The notes: generated by a model not told the origin, from the sequence alone. Positions 35,126-48,320 are shown, numbered from the stretch's first letter. The stretch is DNA of 64,000 bases from Otatea glauca (GCA_036346275.1 CM070720.1:8781278-8845277); one strand, 5' to 3'. Translations and numbers: made by a program.

Positions 35126-36068
35126 CGTCCTCGATTGTTGTCCCTACACTTCACGTTCAGCTTTACAAGCAAGATGGAATAAACGAGTCATCGAATTATA
35201 ATCCTTATAATCTAGAATATCCTATATTTCTTGATTTAAACCACCTAAGAAACGTGCCATAGAAGCTTCCTCATTCTCAACTAAACCACAACGCAACATG
35301 CCAACTTTTACCTTGGCGTAGGCGCTAAAATTTATTTAATAAATCTCTATCATAATATGAGAGAACAAATCTATGTCTCATGATCAGCTTTAATGCTTCC
35401 CAAGTGGTGGGTGTATTATTTGGATGAACGCGGCAATGCTCTCTCCGCCAAACAAAAGCAAAATCAGAGAATTCACTAGTGGAAGCCCTAACTCTTCTAT
35501 CCTCAGGAAAATCATGGCATGCAAATTTTTTATCATCAAGTAATTCCCAGCTAAGGTAACCATCAGGATCATATTTACCTTCGAATGGCAGCATATTAAA
35601 TTTTACCTTAGAGAAAACATCATCACGATCACGTACCTCGCATCGCAGTGGATCATGTCGCATACCTTGCCGATTAGAGCGTAGACGACGATGGTCATGG
35701 TCATTGTAGTAACTGACGGTATTGTCATCCTCCAAATCAGTGGCGTAGTCATTGTAGTTCTCACCGTTTTGTTCTTCTACCTCAGCTCCCGAAGTTACGG
35801 TAGCCCTGGTTTGCCGAACCGAAGTGTTGGCGATGTGTGTTTGGGTGGACAAGGCAGCGAGGCGATGTTGGGAACCCGGGGCAGTAATGGGAACCTGTTG
35901 AGCACGTAGTACACCATTGTTGTTGCTCAGGAGACGAGGTAGAGGACTGGAAGTTCCCAGGGCAGCAGCTGCAAACATATCAAGTCTAGTCAAAATAGTG
36001 GCAAGGGTCGTGTTAGCAACTCCCTGTGCGGTCTCGATGGACTGGAGACGGTCTTCTTGTAGCGACAT
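35126..36068 (-). pseudogene. Gypsy A gag, N-terminal part
   Basis: The minus-strand frame from 36068 starts MSLQEDRLQSIETAQG. It carries KVKFNMLPFEGKYDPDGYLS, CHDFPEDRRVRASTSEFSDF and TPTTWEALKLIMRHRF, a retrotransposon gag domain that I match from memory to CRM/CRR gag. It loses frame near 35325. The coding trace runs on to 35126 as CKAEREV-like residues, where Gypsy B interrupts it. Confidence 0.82.
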
Positions 36069-36078
36069 GTCTCATTAG

Positions 36079-38951
36079 TGTAACACCCCGGCACCCCACA
36101 TGCCCTGGATGTCACACCCTCAACACACCTAACATCCGACATGAAAAGAGAAAAACATTGCAAAGCAACTAACATACTAGTAGGTTGCCAAATCAACTAA
36201 AAATTTCGCAAAGACTCTCCCAAAAACTCTGGACATCCACTCAGCAGACAAAAGACAAATTTCAATATATAAAACATACACATTGCCCAACAGGATATCC
36301 AACTAAGCAACATATATATATTATGGATGAGTAAGCCTACCCAAAAAAAAAATCACCATGAAGCAAAAGAGGAATTAAGAGTATAGCCACCCCATAACCA
36401 AAGATACAAGAAATTAAGCCATCATGCCATCAAGCCACTTACAAGCTAACCATCCAAAGGAACAAGTTCTTTAATATAGCAGTATTTCTAAAAGTGGTAT
36501 AGCAACTAATCTAACTACATGATGATCAATGTGAGTGAAGTGGTGCTAGCCCTTCTCTCCAAAATGCCGCTCTAGAGGTACCTAAAATAAAACAACACAA
36601 ACAAGAGTGAGTTCAAAACTCAGCAAAGTGTATCATATCCACACATAATTATCCAATTAATGATTTTAAGCAATAGTATAAACACATTTCTTATACCAAT
36701 CAAAAAAAGTCCATAAACAATGATATCACCGGCGGTTACCACCTTCACTTCATTACTCATTTAATATACATACCTCATTAAACTCTTTGGATGAGTCCAC
36801 AACTCATACAAGCCTCATTAAACCTCTTCGGATGAGTCCACGACTCTATCCCAACTCAACACATTACCATTTAACACAAGAATCATCATTAAAGATGCAA
36901 TGCAACATGTATGCTCATGAATGCACCTTTCATAGCACATACCGGTATTGCCGAGTGCACACCCGTCGGTGTGCACCCTCTCATTCCTTCCATCCCGTGG
37001 AGGGCCTACTTTCTTCGTCTCGCTCCCACTCACCTCGGTGAATGGGACTACGAGGTAGGACTTTCGTGCTCACTACGTGTGAGCACAGAGGCCCACATCA
37101 GTATGGGTCGCCTCTTCTCTTATGAATGCACAAATGCAAGGAAATGAATGAATGAATAAATGGTAAATGCATTCTATTTCAACATTCACATCTCCATCAA
37201 CATGAACATAGATATAACCATCATCATCAAGTCAACCAATAGCATTAACATAACATTTAAACTCATAGTCGTTTAACATTTCTCTTTTACCCGTATATTG
37301 CAACATGCATTCACCATAACCATTTCAAATTTTTTTACATAAACATACTCATAATGCTTAGTAAGGAAACGATATCCTAGCATCATACTAGTGATACACT
37401 TGCCTTAACCATGGGGAGGGGTGGCGTGAGGATGATGCCACTCCTGAGGATACACCACCTGAAAATAGCATTTGCAAATTCATTTTCATGAACTATATAC
37501 TTCACACAAACTACCACACTTCTACATCATAATTCAAAATAGCCCCCAATTTCCAACAATTAGGGATTTCTGGACAGCAAGCACGAAATTTAATATATCT
37601 CCCAAACAGCTAAGCTAAATTTCGAGTTCTTGTACTATAAACGATCACAAGAGGATAATCTAACTTTTATTCTACAACCAACCATTCAAAATATGCCTCA
37701 AACAGTCCCAGAATTGAAATGAACAGAGGCTACAAGTGTTTAACATTCAATCTGGACAGCGTTTACTAAAACAAGCATATCTTTTGATTGGTTTAACCAA
37801 ATTGAGTGTTCTTGTGCTCTAATTGACCATAAAAGGATACACTACCAGTTACCCATATCCATTAATTCAGGAGATGCCAAAAATTCCCAGATTACAGATG
37901 AACAGAGACTGTACATCTCAAACCTAACTCAGGACAGTCTATACTAAAATAGGCATAACTTTTAATTGGCTAAGTTAAAAATTGAGTTCTTGGGCTCTAA
38001 ATTACCACAAGATGATAACCTACAATTAACCCCTAGCCATTTATTCATAAACGGAGCCTAAAGTCCTCAACTTGCACTTTTAGTTTTAGTTCAGATTCTG
38101 AATTTTTCAGCATATTGCAGTTTTATGGTAGCAACTTCAAAATAGCATAACTTTTGATTTATTAACCCAAATCAAGCAAACAAGGACATTTTATTGATCT
38201 ACAGGAAAAATTCTAACTTTCTCCAGGTAACCAAAGATTCTAATTCGACTTGGAAATAGCCCTAAACAGCAGTTCAAAATCTCAGCTACCAACATGAACT
38301 AAATCAGAGCAGCCCGCACTAAAAAGGTCATAACTTTTAATTGGCTGAATGGAATTTTGTGTTCTTGAACTCTACTGAAACCTAAGAACACGAGCTACAA
38401 CTTTCTCCACATCCAACTACTCAGGAAATAATTCTTTCGTTCCCAAAACACAGTCGCAAGACTGGTCTGCGCACAGCTCGAAATCTGAACAGAGTTCCCT
38501 CCAACCCTATAGCCATTTTCCCTCCAAAATCCCCAAATCCAAGAACCCTAGAACCATACCCACCTGCTAGGACCCCCATTAGCACAGCAAGAACCAAGAA
38601 AAAGTTGAATCCACTCACCACCAAAGGGAGAAATGAAGGGGGACTGCTGCTGCTGCTACTTGCTGGCTGCTTGCTGTGCTCAAGAGGGAGGGGAGGCACC
38701 ACCAAGAGGAAGAAGGGGAGGAGCCAGTTGGAGGGAGAGCCAGGGAGAGGAGATGGTGCTGCGGCTGAGGAGGAAGAGGAAAAGGGCTGGCTCGGGTGGG
38801 GAGGAAGGAACCAGAGAAAAAAAGAGGTGGCCTGCTGGAAAAGGAAAAAAAAGGGGGGAGGGGAAAAAGAGAAAGGGAAAAAGGGTAGGTGGGGAAAAGA
38901 AACAGGTGATCCACCAACTACCCGGTAAAAACTCTGATCTATAATATTACA
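36079..38951 (-). mobile_element. Long solo LTR inside the Gypsy A leader
   Basis: 2,873-bp sequence starting TGTAACACCCCGGC and ending AATATTACA, with an exact target duplication ATTAG (36074-36078 and 38952-38956). It has no gag or pol domains and no internal LTR copy. The length and the TGTAA...TTACA ends fit LTRs of Tekay/Del-type gypsy elements. Minus orientation is inferred because GGGGTGTTACA is a common 3' end in that group. Purine-rich DNA at 38620-38930 gives long but low-complexity frames that are not genes. Confidence 0.78.
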
Positions 38952-38956
38952 ATTAG

Positions 38957-40318
38957 TGAGTAGTACATCCTCATTAAAGCCCTCAGTGTTGATCCTCGTC
39001 ATCCTCTCAAAGTGAGCAACAATGCCCATCATGCATAGAGAGTGATGCAGTGAACTCTCGTCACCTGACAATGTTAGTAAAAGACAAGAAAAAAATCACA
39101 AGTATAATGTTCCTATCACTACGTAGGATGTGGTGAAAAGTTGCTCAACTCTCAAGCTTTAACCAAAGCTCTTACAAGTTCTTACCATGCAGCAGGTGTT
39201 GTCGGCCGTTGGCGGTGTTAAAAGTTCTCCAAAGCTTGGATAAAGCGATTGCCAAGAGACTGAACGAACGTATGAGGTAGAATGTGGAGCTTGAATATAG
39301 TTTTCTCACTTTCACAATTTAGTGGCACAATATATTAAATAGCAATGCGCGCTAAAAACATGCTCAAACACTAGCCTAGTTGCCGGTCTTCGACTAGAGA
39401 GAAAGCTTCAAAGTGCCTAAGCCTAGATACTGAAAATAAAGAGTGGAGGACAATGTGGTGGAAAGCAAAGGGAAACAAGGTATGAGTGGAGAACATTGTG
39501 GTGGCAAGCAAAGGAAAGCAAGGTATGAGAGGAAAAGCCTTATGGAAGCAATGGAATGAACCAGATTTTTCTCTCCTTTTTTTCTTTTTTTTCCAAGATT
39601 ACGATTCTCACTAGAAATCCTTCTTTTACTCCACTGAGCCCAAGGAGAAATGCTCACAATTTTTTTATAATCCTCTCTCTCTCTATAGACTTTAACCTCT
39701 TCCAAAACACACCACGTAAGCTTCGAATTCCTTCTTATATTCCTTTGTCCGAAACAAGGTGGTCTTTCTATCTTTCGGAGAGGATTTAAAATTGAATTCC
39801 TAGTTCGAGTTGAATTCGGATCTAGCTGGCAAACCGAAATTGGATTTGAATTCGTACACAGCTGGCAAACCGAAATTGGAGTTGAATTCAAACACAGCCG
39901 GCAAACTGAAATTGGAGTTGAATTCTCTGTTCGAGTTGGAGCAGAAATTGATCTGGATGTCTACTTAAACCTTACCTCCACACAGATATCTCACTGATCA
40001 GCACAAGAGTTGGTCACGACAACAATTTATTTGTTGTGGATTTCTCTACTGGAGATGATATAGATATGGATGATGGCGCAAAAAGTGGTATGATCTAGTA
40101 GACACCGAGTCACCCAAAACTAATCAAAACTAACAACTTCTAGATGGATGCAGCACAAATTCAACAATGCAAATACTAGATGATAAAATTGCTAAAGGCT
40201 AAAAACATGGTTCAGATGTTATGATCTAACCTAATAATTTGATATTCGTCCAAGTGTGCAATAGGAAATAAGATGCAATCTACTACTACTAAAAAATAGG
40301 AAATCTCTCACCGAGTAA
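38957..40318 (-). other. Gypsy A leader (5' UTR)
   Basis: Sequence between the Gypsy A primer site and gag, upstream of the solo LTR. No domain is recognised. It contains the 36-bp repeat array at 39811-39918. Confidence 0.6.
39811..39918. repeat. 36-bp tandem repeats, three copies, in the Gypsy A leader
   Basis: TGAATTC starts units at 39811, 39847 and 39883, each with CTGGCAAACCGAAATTGGA or a close variant; a partial fourth begins at 39919. Because 36 is a multiple of three, the minus strand reads a 12-residue repeat with an SVCQL core inside an open frame at 39394-39891. Confidence 0.85.
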
Positions 40319-40338
40319 CTTGGTGCTCTGATACCACA

Positions 40339-41270
40339 TGATGTAGGATTGTTCCTGATCTTTCGATGAGAGCAATAACTTCGATTTGGTGGAATTGACT
40401 TTGACGTTCCAACTACAATGTACGACGATGATGCATCTTAGCAATCACTAAACCAACTCCAGAGGGTCATTGATCTTGCCGTGAGCACGATTAACCTGGA
40501 CACGAGGTTCAATTCCTGCAAGCAACTGAAGAAACAAGAAAGAACAATAATTGCAGCAATCTGAAATTGCAAATAAGAATTGAGGTTCACAAATATATCG
40601 ATCACAAAGGTGGGGTTCTGTGAAGTTGTCTCAACAAGCGGTCGTTTGACACGTCTAGATGACAATGTAGTTTGTCCCTTGGCTAAAACTATGCTCAACA
40701 AAACCCCCCTTCAATTGGTGTAGCTAAAGGGGTATTTAAAGAGAGGGAAGGAGGAGGATGCTGCTGACTTTTCGAGGAGGCCGAAACCTAGGTGGGTTCG
40801 GCCTAACTAGGAGTAAGCCAACCGAACTCCTCTTTCTTTCCATCCCTAGACTCTATACTTAAGATAGCTTGGACTCTATTTAAGGTAATATGTCCAGCTG
40901 CTATTACATGGCCCATATGGTCGAATCAAGTATCCTGAAATCAAGAGGTTGAATAAAGTGTCCTACTGCTATTACATGGCCCACTTGATTTCCTTCTCTT
41001 TGTGGTGCTGCCATCATCTCTATTCTTGATTTGTATGGTCCATAGCATGTCTGTTGTATCCATCCTTGGTCCATCATTCCTGAGAATGAAGTAACAACTT
41101 GATTTAGGCAGTATCAATCCTTAGCAAAATTAATATTATCCCCTAGGAATGAAAGTACCTAATAATTGAGTTGACGCGCACGAGCACTAGTGAGTGGTCC
41201 TTGTATTGTTGCAGGAGTGGTATCAGGTGTTGGTGTAGTGGGCGTACCAGTGGTGGAGATGTCCTCAGCA
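40339..41270 (-). repeat. 5' LTR of Gypsy A
   Basis: 932-bp full-length copy, starting (plus strand) TGATGTAGGATTG two bases after the primer site. It includes the segment lost from the left copy. Confidence 0.88.
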
Positions 41271-42153
41271 GGTGTGAGGAATATTTAACACTACCACGTA
41301 GTCTACGTGCCAATTGGCACATGGATATATTTGAAACGCATGCCGAAATGAGGTAGCGCACATATGAAGTCCATTCGGGGTGTCTGGCACTCAATTTCAT
41401 TATGTGACTTTTTTTCATACGTAAGGCGTCTACAGTGCCAATCTACTCCCATCGTGCGGAATATTTAACATCAACTCGGACGGATTCGAAATACATGCCG
41501 AAATGAGATAGAGCGCATATGAAGGCAATTCGGGATGTTTGGCACTCAATTTAATTATGTAACTTTTTATCATACGCATCGAGTCTAAAGTGCCAATTGG
41601 GACTCATCGTGAGGACAATTTAACACCAACTCAGAAGGACTTGAAACGCGTGCCGAAATGAGCTAGGGCTCATATGAAGTCCATTCGGTGTGGTTGGCAC
41701 TCAATTTCATTATGTGACTTTTTTTCATACGCATGGAGTCTACAGTGCCAATTGGGACACGTTGTGAGGAATATTTAACACCGACTGGACGGATTCAACA
41801 CGCATGCTGAAATGAGCTAGGGCACATATGAAGTCCATTTGGGTTGTTGGCACTCAGTTTCATTATGTGATTTTTTTCGTACACATGGAGTTTATAGTGC
41901 TAATTGGCAACCGTCGTGAGGAATATTTAACAATAATTCAGTTGGATTAGGAACATGTGCCGAAATGAGCTAGGGAACATATGAAGCCCATTCGGGGTGT
42001 TTGGCACTCAGTTTCATTATGTGACATTTTTTCATACGCTTGGAGTCTATAGTGCCAATTGAGAACAGTCGTGAGGAATATTTAACCCCAAATCAAATGG
42101 ATTCGAAACACATGCCTAAATGGGTTAGGGTGCATATGAAGTTCATTCGGGGT
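41271..42153. repeat. 154-bp satellite, block 2
   Basis: About 5.7 monomers of the block 1 family, resuming at GTGAGGAATATTTAACAC where block 1 stopped. The first unit carries the shortened ACGTAGTCTACGTGCCAATT form seen in the 208-bp composite variant of block 3. The block ends inside CATTCGGGGT, where the solo Copia LTR entered. Confidence 0.93.
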
Positions 42154-43024
42154 TGAAGGATCAAGATGACGAACAGAGGGGGGTGAATGGTCGCAAATAA
42201 ATTTCCCCCCAAAATACTCCAACAAAAACCTCGACAAGATCGTTCAAAGGAAATCGTGAAAAACCCGAAAAACTAGACAACTATGTGTACCCCTAGCTTG
42301 CATGGATAAGTACCATAAAATATGTGGGGATTTTTGAGTCACAATCCTGGTTGTCTAGTGTCCAAGATAAAGAGGAATCAATCCAACTCTTGCTTTTAGA
42401 AAGGAGATCAATTCAAATCACAAAAGTCACTTTCAGAAAAGCAAAAGCAGAGTTTCCAGAAATTGTCCTCAATTAGAACAGGAGGTTGGTGGGTTTATGC
42501 AGCTCAAAACTTTTTTAGAATTTTTATTCCTATGATAAGAAGAGTCATGAAGAACTCCACCAAATTTCTCCTCAAAAAGCCTTACAGAAAAAACAGGAAA
42601 AATCGAAGAACATAGTCAGTCAAGAACTTCGAGCAGAAAGTTTGGGGCTCGGTTTTCACCTCATGGCGCCCAAACGGTGCAACAAGTGAACTCCAAAATT
42701 GTTATGCAGGTGGATATCAGAGTACCACACCTCCTACAACAAGAATAACTTAAAAAGGATTTTTCTAGATTTTTATAAAAATCAAATACTAAATGCTGCG
42801 CAAAGAATAAGTTCTGAACAAAGTTGGAACTTGAAAGAAAAGATGTTCTCTACTCAATCCAAGAGTGCAAAAGAGATGTAAAACCATATTAACACACTCA
42901 AAACATCCAAGATCAACATCATTTAGAAGGAGGGGAGGCAAATCCAAATTGCGTGAAAGTAAATTGCGAGAATGTAATTGCGGGAAAGTAAATGCTGAAT
43001 TTAAATTGTGTAAAGTAAAGATAT

Positions 43025-44393
43025 TGAAGGGAAACGCGGTATGCTACGCTAGCACAAAAAAAAAAAACTACCGCGCAACCAGAAAGCTACTCGCAAGAAG
43101 GGGATCATAGATAAGATTACCACTAGACGCGCAGTTGCGGAATCCTTCGCGCGTCGATGTAGTGGTTCGTCCTCGCCGCAGTCGTTGCGTCGATGTAGTG
43201 GATCGTCCTCGCCTCGCCGTGGATCGTCCTCCCACGCCGCAGTCGCAGCAGCGTCACCGCAGTAGTCCACACGTCCAGAGATGGAACGCCGTGCGTCGGT
43301 GTACAAGCACCTAGTCGCTCGGCAGGGGCAGCGAGAGGAGGAGGCTAGGGTTTCAAGTGAATCAAACCTAAACCGTGAAAAGCACACTCTGCGCCCTCCC
43401 TCCTCCCCTCCTTATATAGCCACGAGATGAAACCCTAAACCAGGGCCCACCAAAGATGCTAAGCCCACGAGGTTCATTAATTACGGATCCAATCCAAATT
43501 AATGCGTCCCACCTTATTAAGTGTGTGACCTGCAGGTTCACATACGCTTGGACATGGATTCGAAAACTCCTTTTCAATCCAATAGTTGGTAGCGGCTTCT
43601 TGCAAAGTATGCCAACTCCCAAACATACCGTGATCAAATCGATGAACCTATCAAAAGAACTCATGTAATAATCCCTTTGCCAAGTATATGAAGATTGATC
43701 TCAAGGCGAGAAGCATGTCATCCTTTGATGATTCAATCCATCTCTCGTATCCGTGATATATTAATAAGTTGTGATTGACTCCTCAATCACGGCATGGCCA
43801 TGCACTTTCTTAATCATATCACACGAGTGGCCTTGTCATATATCTCCGTTTCATTGGAGTGGCAAATTCCATCTTGATCGCTCACTTCCTCTCGCACGTT
43901 TCATAGTAAACATGAAAGCTACCTTTATAACTATCCGGTTAGGAAGTAGTGTTTGATAGCCCCAAGGAAAACTATTACACATGTAGGGAATATGACAATC
44001 TCAGTCTAAGGATCATACATCTTCTAGGTATGAGATACATCGATGACACATAAGAATGAAACATTCTCGCAGTGTCCCATAGCGGGTCTATCTAACCCAT
44101 GTTCTTCAACATGGTCCACAATGTAGAGATGATATCTCCATATCCCATGATCTATGAAGCATGATCATCGATCACTACATGTGCTGATCTATTCATCGTA
44201 GTCCTATACGATGATATCCGATCAGAGATATTTATCGAATTACATCATTAAGTAAAGAGCTTCATAATCAAGTCACATACTTGTTGATCAATACGATGAT
44301 ATACATTCATTGGACCAATAATCATATTATTATTCATAAACATAGTCATGTTACAATCATCTAAATGATTGCCTCAAGGGCATAACACTAACA
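43025..44393 (-). repeat. 3' LTR of Copia C
   Basis: 1,369-bp repeat very close to 49917-51268. Many of the differences are one- or two-base indels. Confidence 0.92.
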
Positions 44394-44413
44394 ATCTCAC
44401 ACTTGCACTTGAG

Positions 44414-47400
44414 TCAATCAATTAAGTATCTAATACCAATAGACCTTGTGTGCGCCTCATGCTTAGGCTGTGGCAGTGGCTTTGTCAACGGATCGGCCAC
44501 ATTGGCTTCCGTATGTACTTTGCATATTCTCGACGCCACCTCTATCCACAATCTCGCGAATAAGGTGAAAGCGACGGAGTATGTGTTTAGACTTTGATGT
44601 GATCTAGGCTCTTTTGCTTGTGCAATGGCACCACTATTATCACAATAGATGTCCATTGGACTAGAGACACTAGCGACCACACCAAGCTCGTGATAAACTT
44701 CTTAATCCACACAGCCTCCTTTGCGGCCTCCGGCCGCAATGTACTCCGCTTCGTCAGAGAGTCGGCCACCGTGTTTTGCTTGGAACTCTTCCACCATCGC
44801 TCCTCCATTAAGTGTAAACACAAACCCGGATTGCGATCGAAAATCATCTTTGTCAGTTTGGAAGCTTGCATCGGTGTAACCCTTTGCAACCAGATCTTCC
44901 TCACCTCCAAAAACAAGGAACATACCCTTAGTTCTTCTCAAGTACTTCAGATATTTTTACGGCTATCCAATGACCATCACCAGGATCCGCTTGGTATCTG
45001 CTCGTGACACTTAGAGCATATGAGACATCTGGGCGTGTACAGATCATGGCATACATAATAGACCCAATAGCTGAAGCATATGGAATCTTGCTCATCCTGT
45101 CTCGCTCATCAGATGTCGAAGGACATTGATTCTTGCAGAGACTGATGCCATGTGACATTGGCATGAAACCTCTCTTGGATTCATGCATATTGAACCTTTT
45201 CAATATCTTGTCAATGTACGTTTCCTGACTTAATCCAATTAACCTTTTTGATCTATCTCTATAGATTTTTATGCCCAAGATATAGCATGCTTCTCCCAAG
45301 TCCTTCATTGAGAAACTCCTTTTCAATGAAGTCTTAACATCTTCAAGCATAGGAATGTCATTCCCGATTAATAATATGTCATCCACATACAAAATCAGAA
45401 ATACAAGTGCGCTCCCACTAGCCTTCTTGTAAACACAAGGCTCTTCTTCATTTTTGATAAAGTCAAAACCTTTGACTACTTCATCAAAACGAATGTTCCA
45501 ACTCCTAGATGCTTGCTTTAACCCATAAATGGATCTTTGAAGCTTGCATACCCTTTTAGCATATTTAGGATCAACAAAGCCTTCAGTTGTATCATGTATA
45601 CATCCTCGAAAGATTCCCATTAAGGAAGGCTGTTTTGACATCCATCCGCCATATTTCATAATCAAAATATGCAGAATAGCTAAAATGATCCTGACAGACT
45701 TGAGCATGGCTACCGGTGAGAAAGTTTCATCATAGTCAACTCCTTGAACTTGTTTGAAACCCTTTGCCACCAACCGTGCCTTATAGATCTGAACATTTCC
45801 ATCTACGTCTATCTTTTCTTGAAAATCCATTTGCACTCAATGGTTTTACACCATCAGTGAATCGACCAAGTTCCAAACTTGATTGTCATGCATGGATTGA
45901 ATTTCGGATCTCATGGCTTCAAGCCATTTTTCGAGTTTGGGTCCATCATTGCTTCTTCATAAGTCGTGGGCTCATCATTGTCCAACAATAATATGTCATT
46001 CCCATATCTAATAGGTACATGACGTGGCCTCCCGACCTACGTGGGTGGAGTCTCTTCCACAGTTGTACAACACTTTGTACATCTTGTGAAGGTTCAGAGG
46101 TAGCTTGAACATATTCATGTGATTCTCGAACTTCATCAAGATACACATCACTCCTACTGATTTCTTTTGAAAGAAACTCTTTCTCCAAAAGACACCATTT
46201 CGAGCAACAAAAACTTTGTTCTCGTTTCTTTTGTAAAAGTAATATCCTTTTGTTTCTTTAGGATACCCCACAAAAAGCATTTTTCCGATTTAGGTGCGAG
46301 TTTATCGATTGTAAACGTTTTACATAAGCCTCACATCCCCATATCTTGAGAAATGACAACATGGGTCTTCTCCCACCATATCTCATATGGCGTCTTCTCA
46401 ACGGATTTTGATGGGACCCTATTCAAAGTGAACGCAATTGCCTCTAGAGCGAAACCCCAAAAGGATAATGGCAGATCTGTTTGGTGATCATTGACCGAAC
46501 CATATCTAATAAAGTCCGATTCGTCGTTCGGACACACCATTCCATTGAGGCGTTCTGGCGGAGTAAGTTGCGAACGATTCCACATTGCTTTAAATGATCA
46601 CCAAACTCTTGGCTCAAGTATTCGCCACCACGATCGGATCGTAAGTGTTTTATTGTTTTGCCAAGTTGTTTTTGTACTTCGCTCAAACTCTTTGAACCTT
46701 TCAAAAGTTTCAGATTTATGCCTCATTAAATAGATATATCCATATCTCTGAAGTCATCGGTAAAAGTTACAAAGCATCAAACCCACCCCTAGCAATGAGC
46801 TCATTGGTCCACATACATCTGTATGTACTAGGGCCAATAATTCACTTGCTCTCTCACTAAAACCTGTGAAAGGGGCTTTTGTCATCTTGCCAAGTAAACA
46901 AGATTCACATGTTTCAAATGATTCAAAATCAAATGAGGTTAGAAGTCCATCACCATGGAGCTTCTTCATGCGCTTCTCATTTATATGACCTAAGCGACAA
47001 TGCCACAAAAAGGTAGGGTTCAAATCATTAGGCGGTGCCTTTTACATTAATATTATAGACTGTTTTTCTTGAGTTCAAGGACGTACAACCCATCCACCAT
47101 GGGGCAACGACCATAATACATATCATTCAAAAATATTGAACAAACAAAGTTCTTTATTCTGAAATCATAACCTTCATGTTCCAAACAAGAAGATGAAATA
47201 ATGTTTCTACTCAAAGATGGAACAAAATAACAATTATTGAGTTCTAAAACTAATCCTGAAGGCAAATGCAATGGGTATGTGCCAACGGCAAGACCAGCAA
47301 CTCTTGCTTTATTCCCCACGCGAAGATCCACTTCTCCTTTGCCAAGTCTCTACTCTTTATCACCGCAACGAATTGCAAATGTGAGCAACCGAACCGGTAT

Positions 47401-48320
47401 CATATACCCATGAGCTGAGTGAAGAAGTAGCAAGATTAATTTCTATAACATTAATACCTGAAGTGGAAACCACATTTCCATTCTTCTTATCTGCCAGGTA
47501 CTTTTCGCAGTTCCGTTTCCAATGCCCTGATTTCTTGCAATAGAAGCATTGGGTATCAGGTTGAGGGCCAACTTTAAGCTTCAAGCTTAGTTTTGAGGCT
47601 CGCGATCTCATCTTGAGCCTTGCCCTTGCCCTTGCTCTTTCCGTTCCCCGACCTTAGCCTTTCTCTTTTTGAAAGCGGTTGTTTTCGAACCATCATCACA
47701 TGATTGGGTTTTTCTTAATGCTTTCCTCCAGCCTTGAGCATCCCATGTAGCTCGGTTAGGCTCTTCTCCATGCTATTCATATGAAAATTCATAATGAATG
47801 GCTCAAAGCTCGAGGCGTAGACCGAGAATAACATCCGTGGCCAAACCGAGGCTAAGGGAAACTCAAGTTTTCCAATCTCCCAATATAACCAATCATCTTG
47901 ATCACATGAGGATCGACTGACTGATCGCCTTGACCCGACTTACAAGCAAATAAAAGCTTTGAGATACCATACCTCTCAGCTCTTGCTTGATTCCCAAACA
48001 TGCCCTTCAAGCCCACAATCATATTGTAAGCATCCTGGTCCTCATATTGCTTTTGGAGCTCGAGTCCATTGTGACTAGCATGAGACAGTGACCTCTCTGA
48101 AGCATTAACATGCTTTTCATATTCAACCCTCAAATTGCGAGCAGATTTTCGGTGGTTCATCAGAATTGGATTCTCTAGAACATAGTCCTTCTTTTCATGC
48201 TTGAGAACAATTCTCGAAGTTGCGATACCAATCAACAAAATTAGTTCCATTCAGTTTTTCCCTTTCCAAAACCGATCTCAAAGCAAAACCGGGTGTAGCA
48301 GGAGTAGGAGAAGGTGCCAT
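44414..48320 (-). pseudogene. Copia C gag-pol polyprotein, frameshifted
   Basis: Starts at 48320 with MAPSPTPATPGFALRSVL, then gag (WYRNF and VLKHEKKDYVLENP, 47852-48250). It continues with a CCHC knuckle CFYCKKSGHWKRNC and protease WVYDTGSVAHIC (47360-47611; DTG replaces the usual DSG/DTG pair acceptably). Next come pre-integrase HCRLGHINEKRMKKLHGDG and integrase HTDVCGPM (46754-47023), LRSDRGGEYLSQEF (near 46640) and KTPYEIWW (near 46390). Reverse transcriptase occupies 44928-45836 with YVDDILLIGND (YVDD codons 45378-45389), and RNase H 44414-44941 with YTDASFQTD and EANVADPLTKPL. Several frameshifts separate these parts. Confidence 0.88.
44928..45836 (-). CDS. Copia C reverse transcriptase open frame
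   Basis: A 302-codon uninterrupted frame with KARLVAKGFKQVQGVDYDET, KLQRSIYGLKQASRSWNIRF, the YVDD active site and LGEACYILGIKIYRDR. This is an almost complete Copia-type (RVT_2) domain within the broken polyprotein. It has no start codon context of its own and is listed as the best-preserved coding piece. Confidence 0.85.
   Translation of the reverse strand: MQMDFQEKIDVDGNVQIYKARLVAKGFKQVQGVDYDETFSPVAMLKSVRIILAILHILIMKYGGWMSKQPSLMGIFRGCIHDTTEGFVDPKYAKRVCKLQRSIYGLKQASRSWNIRFDEVVKGFDFIKNEEEPCVYKKASGSALVFLILYVDDILLIGNDIPMLEDVKTSLKRSFSMKDLGEACYILGIKIYRDRSKRLIGLSQETYIDKILKRFNMHESKRGFMPMSHGISLCKNQCPSTSDERDRMSKIPYASAIGSIMYAMICTRPDVSYALSVTSRYQADPGDGHWIAVKISEVLEKN

Larger units (their letters stand above)
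15409..41270 (-). mobile_element. Gypsy A: CRM-like Ty3/gypsy retrotransposon with nested insertions
   Basis: Related LTRs lie at 15409-16167 and 40339-41270. A primer-binding site (TGGTATCAGAGCACCAAG on the minus strand, 40319-40336) beside the right LTR sets the minus orientation. A polypurine tract AAGAAGGGGGGA abuts the left LTR. The gag (GKYDPDGYLSWE, CHDFPEDRRVRA) and pol match, from memory, grass centromeric retrotransposons of the CRM clade. The element inserted in a satellite monomer, and the satellite resumes in register at 41271. The expected target duplication is eroded (GTCAT versus GGTGT), and the right end reads CTCAGCA instead of CTCATCA, so it is old. Three insertions sit inside it: 17751-18625, 20243-35120 and 36079-38951. 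Confidence 0.88.

Noticed and set aside
38421..39071. Long open frames on both strands (up to 216 codons)
   Set aside because: They arise from a purine-rich, low-complexity tract within and beyond a solo LTR and show no domain.
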